The translations under genes and the position numbers were made by a program. A DNA stretch of 64,000 nt from Kribbella pittospori (GTDB lineage Bacteria > Actinomycetota > Actinomycetes > Propionibacteriales > Kribbellaceae), in contig NZ_SJKB01000003.1 in NCBI RefSeq assembly GCF_004331465.1, positions 558,001 through 622,000 on the forward strand, given 5' to 3'. The notes beneath the pieces were generated by a model, which had not been told where the DNA came from, did not search any database, and saw nothing but the letters and a program-made list of their open reading frames with translations. Positions 41,218 through 48,217 of the stretch are shown in pieces; position 1 is the stretch's first letter, and each line of letters opens with the position of its first letter.

Positions 41218-42378
41218 TCAACCGACCGGCTCGGCGGCGACGTCGCCCGGGGGGAGCTCCGCAGGTTTGGCCGGTGGCGCGTCTCCTGGGAGCTGGCCGC
41301 CGGAGATGAGGTCGCTGATCCAGCGGGTGGAGCGGTCGGCGTCGAGGAGCAGGGCTTTGACCAGGAGCGACAGCGGAATCGCCAGCACGGCGCCCAGTGG
41401 GCCGAGCAGCCAGGCCCAGAAGACCAGAGACAGGAAGGTCAGGGTCGTGGACAGCCCGACCGCGTCGCCGACGACCTTCGGCTGGATGAGTGACTGGATG
41501 ATGAAGTTGATCACGCTGTAGGCCAGGATCACCCAGAGCATCGTCGCCCACCCGCTGTCGAGGAGTCCCAGCAACGCGGGCGGGATCACCCCGATGAAGA
41601 ACCCGATGTTGGGGATGTAGTTGGTGATGAGGGCGACCAGCCCCCACAGCCACGGCAGCGGGATGTCCAGCAGGTACAGGACCCCGACGTCGAACAATGC
41701 CACGATCAGTCCGAAGACGGTGGAGACGATCAGGTAGCGCGTCGTACTCCGCGCGAAGCCGGACAGGGCGGAGGTGACGTCCGGCCTGGCCCGCGCCGCC
41801 TCGCGCAGGCGGTCCGGGAAGTGGGCGGCGTCGATGCCCATGAAGAACAGGACGGCGATGATGAAGGCGAGATCCCCGAAGACCCCGAGGAGTCCGCCCA
41901 GCCAGCTTTGCAGAAGGTCGAACAACTTCCCGAGATCGAACTTCTGCAGAGCAGCCTCGAGTTGCTCCTGGCCGATGCCGTGGTCGGCCAGCCAGCCGCG
42001 GACATCCGCGACCAGCTCGGCGAACTTGTCCTGATAGGCGGGCAGCAGGCCGGCGAGCTTGGCGAGCGACAACGCCAGCGCCGCCGCGACTGCCAGCAAG
42101 AAGGCGTTCACGACCACGAGCGCGATCAGCGCGGCGAGCCACACCCTCATGCCGCGCCTGATCAGCAGCCGGCGCAGTGGACTCACCGCGATCGTGAGGA
42201 CGAGCGCGAGGAAGGTCGGCCCGATGATCTCGGCGAAGCTGCGCACCCCGGCAGCTGTCAGGACCGCGGCTCCGGTACCGAGGAGGACGACGACCCCGCG
42301 TGGCAGGCCCACGGGGGGAGGTGATGCGCCGGCTGCCGGAACCCGGCCGTCGGGGGAGTCCGTGGGGCCTGCGGACAT
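41218..42378 (-). CDS. AI-2E family transporter
   Basis: 386 residues from ATG 42378 with GGGAGG eight bases upstream. Two helices near the N-terminus, a long soluble stretch rich in helices (about 120-180), then five or six helices with the family segment WGLVALITNYIPNIGFFIGVIPPALLGLL and QPKVVGDAVGLSTTLTFLSL. Members export or exchange small solutes (AI-2 in E. coli TqsA, Na+/H+ in others). The substrate here is unknown. A weak copy of the box lies 66 bp upstream, and the gene is divergent from a DUF7144 gene with its own better copy. Confidence 0.88.
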   Translation of the reverse strand: MSAGPTDSPDGRVPAAGASPPPVGLPRGVVVLLGTGAAVLTAAGVRSFAEIIGPTFLALVLTIAVSPLRRLLIRRGMRVWLAALIALVVVNAFLLAVAAALALSLAKLAGLLPAYQDKFAELVADVRGWLADHGIGQEQLEAALQKFDLGKLFDLLQSWLGGLLGVFGDLAFIIAVLFFMGIDAAHFPDRLREAARARPDVTSALSGFARSTTRYLIVSTVFGLIVALFDVGVLYLLDIPLPWLWGLVALITNYIPNIGFFIGVIPPALLGLLDSGWATMLWVILAYSVINFIIQSLIQPKVVGDAVGLSTTLTFLSLVFWAWLLGPLGAVLAIPLSLLVKALLLDADRSTRWISDLISGGQLPGDAPPAKPAELPPGDVAAEPVG

Positions 42379-42443
42379 CGTCGCAACCTCCCTTGCCCGA
42401 CCCACCTGGGTTTCGAAGATCGCGCAGATCGTCCTGGCCAGCA

Positions 42444-42460
42444 TCCCCCACCCCGGATGA
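42444..42460. promoter_or_regulatory. Weak copy of the 17-bp island box (leftward)
   Basis: TCCCCCA-CCC-CGGATGA lies 66 bp before the AI-2E-type ATG. The right half is perfect, the left half deviates at two positions. The position fits the other boxes. Confidence 0.4.
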
Positions 42461-42482
42461 TCATTCGCGGACTCCTGGTACG

Positions 42483-42499
42483 TCGTCCGCCACGGGTGA
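42483..42499. promoter_or_regulatory. 17-bp island box (rightward)
   Basis: TCGTCCG-CCA-CGGGTGA lies 78 bp before the ATG of DUF7144 copy 3. A TACTGT hexamer at 42523-42528 could be a -10 element downstream of it. Confidence 0.6.
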
Positions 42500-42576
42500 C
42501 GCGCCACCGGCCGGTGCGGACCTACTGTCGACGCGCTCGACGTCCGTCGAGGACCGAGCAGGAGGGGTGGACACAC

Positions 42577-42987
42577 ATGACCGACAACCGTTCCGTCGAG
42601 TCGCAGGCCGACTCGGGCTGGGCGATGACCGGAGTCGCCTTCGCCGCCGCGATGCTGCTGCTGATCGGTGCCTTCCACGTGATCGCCGGCTTCGCCGCGA
42701 TCCTGAACGACGAGTACCTCGTCCGGGTCAGGGGTTACGCCTTCGATCTGGACATCACCGCCTGGGGATGGATCCACCTGATCCTCGGCCTGGCGCTCGT
42801 CGCGACCGCCTTCGGCCTGTTCTCCCGAGCGCGCTGGGCGGGTGTGGTCGCACTCTTCCTGGTGGTGCTGAGCGCGATCGACAACTTCTTCTTCATTCCC
42901 TATCAGCCGTTCTGGGCGCTGCTGCTGATCGCCCTCGACGTGTGGGTGATCTGGGCGCTGACGCGTCCGCGCGCGCTGCGTTCGTGA
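42577..42987 (+). CDS. DUF7144 four-helix membrane protein (copy 3)
   Basis: 136 residues from ATG 42577 with GGAGGGG upstream. The family signature is complete: GVAFAAAMLLLIGAFHVIAG, ILNDEYLVRVRG, AWGWIHLILGLALVATAFGL, RARWAGVVALFLVVLSAI, YQPFWALLLIALDVWVIWAL. The AGQTWAR segment of the other copies is changed to SRARWAG. It is the first gene of a probable operon with the holin/phosphodiesterase fusion (12 bp apart) and the phospholipase D. A good copy of the island box lies 78 bp upstream. Confidence 0.86.
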   Translation: MTDNRSVESQADSGWAMTGVAFAAAMLLLIGAFHVIAGFAAILNDEYLVRVRGYAFDLDITAWGWIHLILGLALVATAFGLFSRARWAGVVALFLVVLSAIDNFFFIPYQPFWALLLIALDVWVIWALTRPRALRS

Positions 42988-42999
42988 CGGCGGTCAACC

Positions 43000-45027
43000 G
43001 TGTCCACGCCGCTGGTCCGCACCGGCGATCTCGGCCGGATCGTCGCCACCTTCGTCACCTCGGTCCTGGCCCTGGCGATCGCGGATGCCGTGCTGCCCGG
43101 CCTCGGCTTCTCGTCGTTCCCGCAGTTGCTCGCCGCGGCCGCGGCGACGTTCCTGGTCGGTGCGCTGGTGCGCCCGCTGCTCGTCGCCGCGAGTGCCGCG
43201 GTCGGATGGTTCGCCGTCCTCCTGCTGGCGGTGCTCGGCCAGGCCGCGATCCTCGCGTTGGCGCTCACGCTGATCCCGGGGGTCGAGGCGGACTCGTTCT
43301 GGGTCGTGCTCGCGGCGGCGTGGATCGCAGCGGCCGCGGCGACGATCGTGGCGTGGCTCTGCACCTCCGGTACGCCGGAAGCGTTCACGGCGGTCCTCGT
43401 CCGCCGGACCAAGCGGCGGCGGACACCGGTCGACGATCCCGAGGCTCCTGGCGTCATCTTCGTCCAGCTCGACGGCGTGCCTTTCCCGGTCCTGCGCTGG
43501 CAACTCATGGCCGCCACCCTGCCCACGATGGGGCGCTGGATCCGCGACCGCGGCTATCGGCTGGTCGAGTGGACCCCGGTGCTTCCGCCCACCACGCCCG
43601 CCAGTCAGCTGGGGATCCTGCACGGCCGTATCGACGGCGTACCCGCTTTCCGTTGGTACGACCGGGAGCTGGGGCGTGTGCTGGTGAGCAACCGGGCTGC
43701 TGATGCCGCCGAGATCGAGCGCCGGGCCACCGACGGTCGCGGTCTGCTGGCCGATGGCGGCGTGAGCATCTCCAACCTCTTCAGCGGCGACGCCGAGCGG
43801 TCGGTGCTGACGATGAGCAAGATCGAACTCAAGCGCGGTTCGGTCGACACGCGCCGCCGCGCTGCCTGGTATCTGGCTCGGCCGGACGGCTTCGCCGGCA
43901 GCCTGTTCGGGGCGATCGCGGAGATCGCCCGCGAGCGGTTCGAGTCGCGTCGCCAACGCCGCCGCGATGTTGTTCCGAGGGGACACCGTGGCTGGCTGTT
44001 CGCCGGCATGCGGGCGGTGACGAACGTCGTACTGCGGGACCTCAACACCGCACTGGTGGTCGAAGAGATGATTCACGGCACGCGGGTCGTGTACGTCGAC
44101 TATGTCGACTACGACGAGGTGGCCCATCACGCCGGCTCCTTGCGGCCGGAGTCGCTGGGCACGCTGGAGCGGCTCGATCATGTGCTCGCGTGCTTGGAGG
44201 CCGTGGCCGCGGAAGCGCCGCGGCCGTACCGGCTGGTCATCCTGTCCGACCATGGGCAGTCCCAGGGAACGATCTTCGCCGATCGGTGCGGGATCGACCT
44301 GGCCGCGGTCTGCTCGCAGCTGACCGCGGCACACGTCGAAGCCGTCCAGCAGTCGGTCGAGGGCTGGGGCCGCCTGAACGGCCTCCTGGCCGATCTGGCC
44401 GGCGGCGGCTCTGGAACGCGGCGGGTTGCCCGTGACGCGGCGGTCCGGGTGCAGAACCGCTCCGCACCGCCGACGGTCACCACCAGTTCGGAGCTGGTCG
44501 TCCTCGGGTCGGGCAACCTCGGCCTGGTGTACGCCGCTGAGCAGCGCCGGCTGACGATGGAGGACATCACCGACCGATGGCCGGCCCTCATCCCCGGCCT
44601 GGTGAACCACGACGGGATCGGCTTCGTCGCGGTGATGAGCACCGAGCACGGGCCGCTGGCGATCGGACCGTCGGGTGTCCACCGGCTGTCCGATGCCAAG
44701 GTGACGGGCGACGACCCGCTGGCGCCGTTCGGTCCTTACGTCACGGCCGACCTGCTGAGAGCGGTATCGATGCCCGAGGCACCTGACCTGTATGTGAACA
44801 GCTCTGTCGACCGGGACACCGGCGAGGTCTCCGCGTTCGAGGGCCTGGTCGGCTGCCACGGTGGACTCGGCGGGTGGCAGGGACGGGCGATGCTGCTGGC
44901 CCCACCCGACCTGGTGATCCCGGACCGGCCGATCCGCGGCGCGGACAGCCTCCACCGCGTGCTGGTCGCGTACCTCGAACAGCTCGGACAACGCAGCGGC
45001 ATCTCCCGCAACACCGCGGACGTCTGA
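43000..45027 (+). CDS. Holin_4-type membrane domain fused to phosphodiesterase/alkaline phosphatase-like domain
   Basis: 675 residues from GTG 43000. The first 130 residues form four helices of the PF04020 type (VATFVTSVLALAIADAVLPG, then FLVGALVRPLLVAASAAVGW). A type I phosphodiesterase/alkaline phosphatase domain follows, with metal site VIFVQLDGV, nucleophile Thr in PPTTPASQLGILHG, DYVDYDEVAHHAG and LSDHGQSQG. It should cleave a phospho-diester or phosphate ester at the membrane. The phage-derived domain name does not imply a prophage here. It lies between DUF7144 copy 3 and phospholipase D, which points to turnover of anionic lipids or teichoic-acid-like polymers. Confidence 0.88.
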   Translation: MSTPLVRTGDLGRIVATFVTSVLALAIADAVLPGLGFSSFPQLLAAAAATFLVGALVRPLLVAASAAVGWFAVLLLAVLGQAAILALALTLIPGVEADSFWVVLAAAWIAAAAATIVAWLCTSGTPEAFTAVLVRRTKRRRTPVDDPEAPGVIFVQLDGVPFPVLRWQLMAATLPTMGRWIRDRGYRLVEWTPVLPPTTPASQLGILHGRIDGVPAFRWYDRELGRVLVSNRAADAAEIERRATDGRGLLADGGVSISNLFSGDAERSVLTMSKIELKRGSVDTRRRAAWYLARPDGFAGSLFGAIAEIARERFESRRQRRRDVVPRGHRGWLFAGMRAVTNVVLRDLNTALVVEEMIHGTRVVYVDYVDYDEVAHHAGSLRPESLGTLERLDHVLACLEAVAAEAPRPYRLVILSDHGQSQGTIFADRCGIDLAAVCSQLTAAHVEAVQQSVEGWGRLNGLLADLAGGGSGTRRVARDAAVRVQNRSAPPTVTTSSELVVLGSGNLGLVYAAEQRRLTMEDITDRWPALIPGLVNHDGIGFVAVMSTEHGPLAIGPSGVHRLSDAKVTGDDPLAPFGPYVTADLLRAVSMPEAPDLYVNSSVDRDTGEVSAFEGLVGCHGGLGGWQGRAMLLAPPDLVIPDRPIRGADSLHRVLVAYLEQLGQRSGISRNTADV

Positions 45028-45036
45028 GGAGGCGCG

Positions 45037-46632
45037 ATGACCGACCACACTGCCGCGCAATGGTTCCTCCGCCCGCACGAGCGCGGTAATCCCGGCACGG
45101 ACATCGACCGGGTGGGAGACATCGACGGATCCTGGGTCGACGGCAACCTGGTCCGGCCGCTGATCCACGGGGCGACGTACTTCCGTCGCCTGTACGAAGA
45201 ACTGTGCGCGCTGCAGCCCGGCGACCGGGTCTACTTCACCGACTGGCGTGGCGACGCGGACGAGAAGTTGCTGCCCGACGGTCCGACGATCGGACATGTT
45301 CTGGCTGAGCTCGCCCGATCAGGAATCGAGGTCAGGGCGCTGCTGTGGCGATCGCATTCGGATCATCTGCAGTTCAACGCCAAGGAGAACCGGCGGCTGG
45401 GGACGAAGCTCAACGAGGCCGGCGCCGAGGTGCTGCTCGACCAGCGGGTCCGGCGCCTGGCCTCACACCACCAGAAGCTGTTCGTGATCCGGCATCACGG
45501 CCGGCCGGAGAAGTCGGTCGCCTTCGTCGGCGGCATCGACCTGTCCCACCAGCGCCGTGACGACGGCGAACACCTGGGCGATCCCCAGCAGGCACCGATG
45601 GATCGCAGGTACGGCAACCGTACGCCGTGGCACGACGCTGCGCTGGAGATCCGAGGACCGGTCGTCGGAGATCTGCTCCGCACCTTCATCGAGCGCTGGG
45701 ACGACGGTCATCCGCTCGACCGGCGGACGCCGTACCGGATGATCGTGCAACGGCTCGCCCGGATGCCTCGCCATCCGCAGTCGCTGCCGGAGCAGTTCCC
45801 CGATCCGCCGCCGGCCGGGCCGCACGCCGTCCAGGTCCTGAGAACGTACGCCCACAAACGGCCCGGCTATCCGTTCGCGCCACTGGGGGAGCGGAGCATC
45901 GCCCGGGCATACGGCAAGGCGTTCGGCAACGCACGGCGCTTGATCTACCTGGAGGACCAATACCTGTGGTCGGAGCTGATCGCGCAGGGGATCCACGATG
46001 CCCTCGAGCGGTCGCCCGAGCTCCGCGTGATCATCGTCGTACCGCGGTATCCGGATTCCGACGGTGCCGTGAGTGGGCCGCCGGCACGCTTCGGCCAGTT
46101 GCGCGCTGTGCGGATGCTGCGCCGGACCGCCCCCGACCGGGTCGGTATCTACAACCTGGAGAACGCCGAGGGAGCGCCGATCTACGTGCACGCGAAGATC
46201 TGCATCGTCGACGACGTGTGGTTCACCTGCGGCTCGGACAACTTCAACCGCCGCTCCTGGACCTGTGACAGCGAGCTCACCTGCGCGGTGCTGGATGCGA
46301 CTCCCGACGACCGGGAACTGGTTGCCGAGGGCTCCCGTCGGCTCGCCCGGGACCTGCGGCTGGAGGTGTGGTCGGAGCATCTCGGCTGGCCGACCGCCAG
46401 CCTGGCGCAACTCGACCCGTTGACGGGGTTCGAGCTGTGGCAGCGAACCGCCGCGGACCTGGAAGCCTGGTACGCCGGGGGCAAGAAGGGCCGGCGGCCA
46501 CCTGGGAACATCCGTCCGCACGTGACCCAACCCTTGACCCGTCTCCAAGCGCTCTGGTCCGAACCGCTGTACCGGCTGATCTACGACCCCGACGGCCGCC
46601 CCCGCCAGATGCGCCGCAACAACGAGTTCTGA
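45037..46632 (+). CDS. Phospholipase D-family protein
   Basis: 531 residues with two HKD half-sites: HHQKLFV near residues 144-150, followed by FVGGIDL, and YVHAKICIVDD near 383-393, followed by GSDNFNRRS. No signal peptide is seen, so it is probably cytosolic or membrane-associated. The first HKD lacks the usual Asp six residues after Lys, as in some PLD-type cardiolipin enzymes. It hydrolyses or transfers phosphatidyl groups. It follows the phosphodiesterase gene by 9 bp. A weak box copy lies behind its stop and precedes the next gene. Confidence 0.9.
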   Translation: MTDHTAAQWFLRPHERGNPGTDIDRVGDIDGSWVDGNLVRPLIHGATYFRRLYEELCALQPGDRVYFTDWRGDADEKLLPDGPTIGHVLAELARSGIEVRALLWRSHSDHLQFNAKENRRLGTKLNEAGAEVLLDQRVRRLASHHQKLFVIRHHGRPEKSVAFVGGIDLSHQRRDDGEHLGDPQQAPMDRRYGNRTPWHDAALEIRGPVVGDLLRTFIERWDDGHPLDRRTPYRMIVQRLARMPRHPQSLPEQFPDPPPAGPHAVQVLRTYAHKRPGYPFAPLGERSIARAYGKAFGNARRLIYLEDQYLWSELIAQGIHDALERSPELRVIIVVPRYPDSDGAVSGPPARFGQLRAVRMLRRTAPDRVGIYNLENAEGAPIYVHAKICIVDDVWFTCGSDNFNRRSWTCDSELTCAVLDATPDDRELVAEGSRRLARDLRLEVWSEHLGWPTASLAQLDPLTGFELWQRTAADLEAWYAGGKKGRRPPGNIRPHVTQPLTRLQALWSEPLYRLIYDPDGRPRQMRRNNEF

Positions 46633-46668
46633 CTCTGGGTGTCGAAGACCTCACTGATCCTTGTGGTC

Positions 46669-46685
46669 TCCCCCGCCATGGATGA
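46669..46685. promoter_or_regulatory. Weak copy of the 17-bp island box
   Basis: TCCCCCG-CCA-TGGATGA lies about 35 bp before GTG 46720. It resembles the weak copy at 42444. The short distance to the start makes it less convincing than the others. Confidence 0.35.
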
Positions 46686-46719
46686 GGCGGGCCACGGCGG
46701 GCGGACGCAGCATGGTCGC

Positions 46720-47286
46720 GTGGGTACTTCAGAGCAGTCCGAGAACCCGCCTGACGAGCCGTCGGCGAGCCGAGACGCGATCCTCGTGCTCGACGCGGCA
46801 GTCGGGGCCTATGTGCTGGCAGCGGCCGCCGCGCAGACGGTAGGACGCCGGCTCGGGGGAGTTCTGAGCCCGGTCCGGCGCCGGGTCGGGGGAGTTGTCA
46901 ACCCGGTCGCCGTCGTGATCCTGCGGCCGCCGATGCTGGCGGAGCGTTACCAGGCCGCCACCTGGCTGGCAGCTCTGGCCGAGCGCGGCGGCCGAGGACG
47001 TGCGGAGGCGGAGCGTCAACTGTCGGTCATGCTGGACCGGCTGGTTCCCGCGGTAGCGGCAGAAGTGCTGAAGCGACTCGACATGGCCGAGCTGGCGGAG
47101 GGTGTCATCGCGGAGGTCGATCTCGCCGAGATGATCCGGCAGTCCACCGGATCTGTGGCTTCCGACACTGTGCGCGGCGTACGCATGCAGGGCATCTCCG
47201 GCGACGAGGCCGTGGGCCGGGTAGTGGCGCGGCTGAGGCTGCGGCGCGGCCGGACAGAATCTGAGATGACGCCCACGCAACCATGA
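46720..47286 (+). CDS. Helical protein paired with RDD protein
   Basis: About 188 residues. The central and C-terminal part (LDRLVPAVAAEVLKRLDMAEL, AEVDLAEMIRQSTGSVASD, then VRGVRMQGISGDEAVGR) belongs to a conserved actinobacterial helical module usually encoded beside an RDD protein. A basic stretch near the N-terminus (RRLGGVLSPVRRR) may touch membrane. The open frame begins at 46639, but the N-terminal residues look non-coding and overlap the box; GTG 46720 is the best guess, with no clear ribosome site. Its stop overlaps the RDD start by ATGA. Confidence 0.65.
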   Translation: MGTSEQSENPPDEPSASRDAILVLDAAVGAYVLAAAAAQTVGRRLGGVLSPVRRRVGGVVNPVAVVILRPPMLAERYQAATWLAALAERGGRGRAEAERQLSVMLDRLVPAVAAEVLKRLDMAELAEGVIAEVDLAEMIRQSTGSVASDTVRGVRMQGISGDEAVGRVVARLRLRRGRTESEMTPTQP

Positions 47287-47765
47287 GAACGGACGAGCCC
47301 GTGTCGATCGTCCCGCGGGAAGCCCAGCCGTACCAGGGACGACGAGCGGGCATCGTCACCCGATCGATCGCCAGTGTCATCGACGCGGTCGTCGTGGCGG
47401 TCGCGGTGCTGGCCGGCTATGTGGGCGTCAACGGGCTGAGGTTCCTGATCCGGCCGCGGGACTTCCAGTTCAGTGAGGCATCGCCGTTGCCGAGCATTGC
47501 CACCGCGTTGCTCGTTCTCGTCATCTACCTCAGCATCGCCTGGGCGACCACCGGACGGACCTACGGCTGCCACGTGATGGGACTGCGGGTGGTCGACCGT
47601 CGTGGCCGACGGGTGCGGCCGCTCGTCGCGCTGCTGCGGGCCGTCTTCGCGGCCTTGTTCCCGCTCGGGCTGCTGTTGTGCGCCGGTCCGCGCCAGCACT
47701 CTGTGCAGGACCTCGTCCTGCGTACGTCGGTCATCTACGACTGGCGACCCGGACTGCCACGCTGA
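47283..47765 (+). CDS. RDD family membrane protein
   Basis: 160 residues from ATG 47283, overlapping the preceding stop by 4 bp. The RDD hallmark is seen as ARG-Ala-Gly then RSIASVIDAVVVAVAVLAG, and a second helix runs LLVLVIYLSIAWATTGRT. A conserved GCHVMGLRVVDRRGRRV loop and a third helix follow. RDD proteins are linked to transport or stress and are mostly uncharacterised. The partner gene upstream is a conserved neighbour in actinobacteria. DUF7144 copy 4 follows 10 bp downstream. Confidence 0.86.
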   Translation: MRTDEPVSIVPREAQPYQGRRAGIVTRSIASVIDAVVVAVAVLAGYVGVNGLRFLIRPRDFQFSEASPLPSIATALLVLVIYLSIAWATTGRTYGCHVMGLRVVDRRGRRVRPLVALLRAVFAALFPLGLLLCAGPRQHSVQDLVLRTSVIYDWRPGLPR

Positions 47766-47775
47766 GGAGGCGACC

Positions 47776-48213
47776 ATGACGGACACCGATCGAAGCACCG
47801 CGAAGCCGCGACGGATCTGGACCGGCCCGATCACGTTCGCCGGCGTGATGATGATCATTCTCGGCCTCTCCCACGGCTTCCAGGGTTTCGTCGCCCTGTT
47901 CAACGAGGGGTACTACGTGGTCGAGAAGAACGGTCTCGCCGTCCACATGGGCTACACCGGCTGGGTCTGGACGCACCTGATCATCGGCACGATCGTCTTC
48001 GTGGCCGGATTCTGCGTCCTCGTGGGTCAGGTGTGGGCCAGGGTCGTCGGCGTGATCCTCGCTGTCGTGAGCATTTTGGTGAACGTCGCGTTCCTCGCCG
48101 CGGCTCCGGGCTGGTCCACGATCATGATCGCGGTGGACATCCTGGTGATCTGGGCGCTGACCTTCCACGGTCGTGACGTACGGCCCAGGCATGGCGCCGG
48201 AGCGCGTCCGTAG
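47776..48213 (+). CDS. DUF7144 four-helix membrane protein (copy 4)
   Basis: 145 residues from ATG 47776 with GAGGAGG upstream. Signature: ITFAGVMMIILGLSHGFQGF, LFNEGYYVVEKNGLAV, GWVWTHLIIGTIVFVAGFCV, VGQVWARVVGVILAVVSILV, then STIMIAVDILVIWALTFHGRDV. It is the third gene of the unit with the helical protein and RDD protein. It converges on regulator 2 with a 4-bp gap and no visible hairpin. Confidence 0.86.
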   Translation: MTDTDRSTAKPRRIWTGPITFAGVMMIILGLSHGFQGFVALFNEGYYVVEKNGLAVHMGYTGWVWTHLIIGTIVFVAGFCVLVGQVWARVVGVILAVVSILVNVAFLAAAPGWSTIMIAVDILVIWALTFHGRDVRPRHGAGARP

Positions 48214-48217
48214 TGGG

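Noticed and set aside
43000..43400. Prophage or lysis cassette suggested by the holin-type domain
   Set aside because: The domain is fused to a phosphodiesterase, and no endolysin, terminase or structural genes are near.
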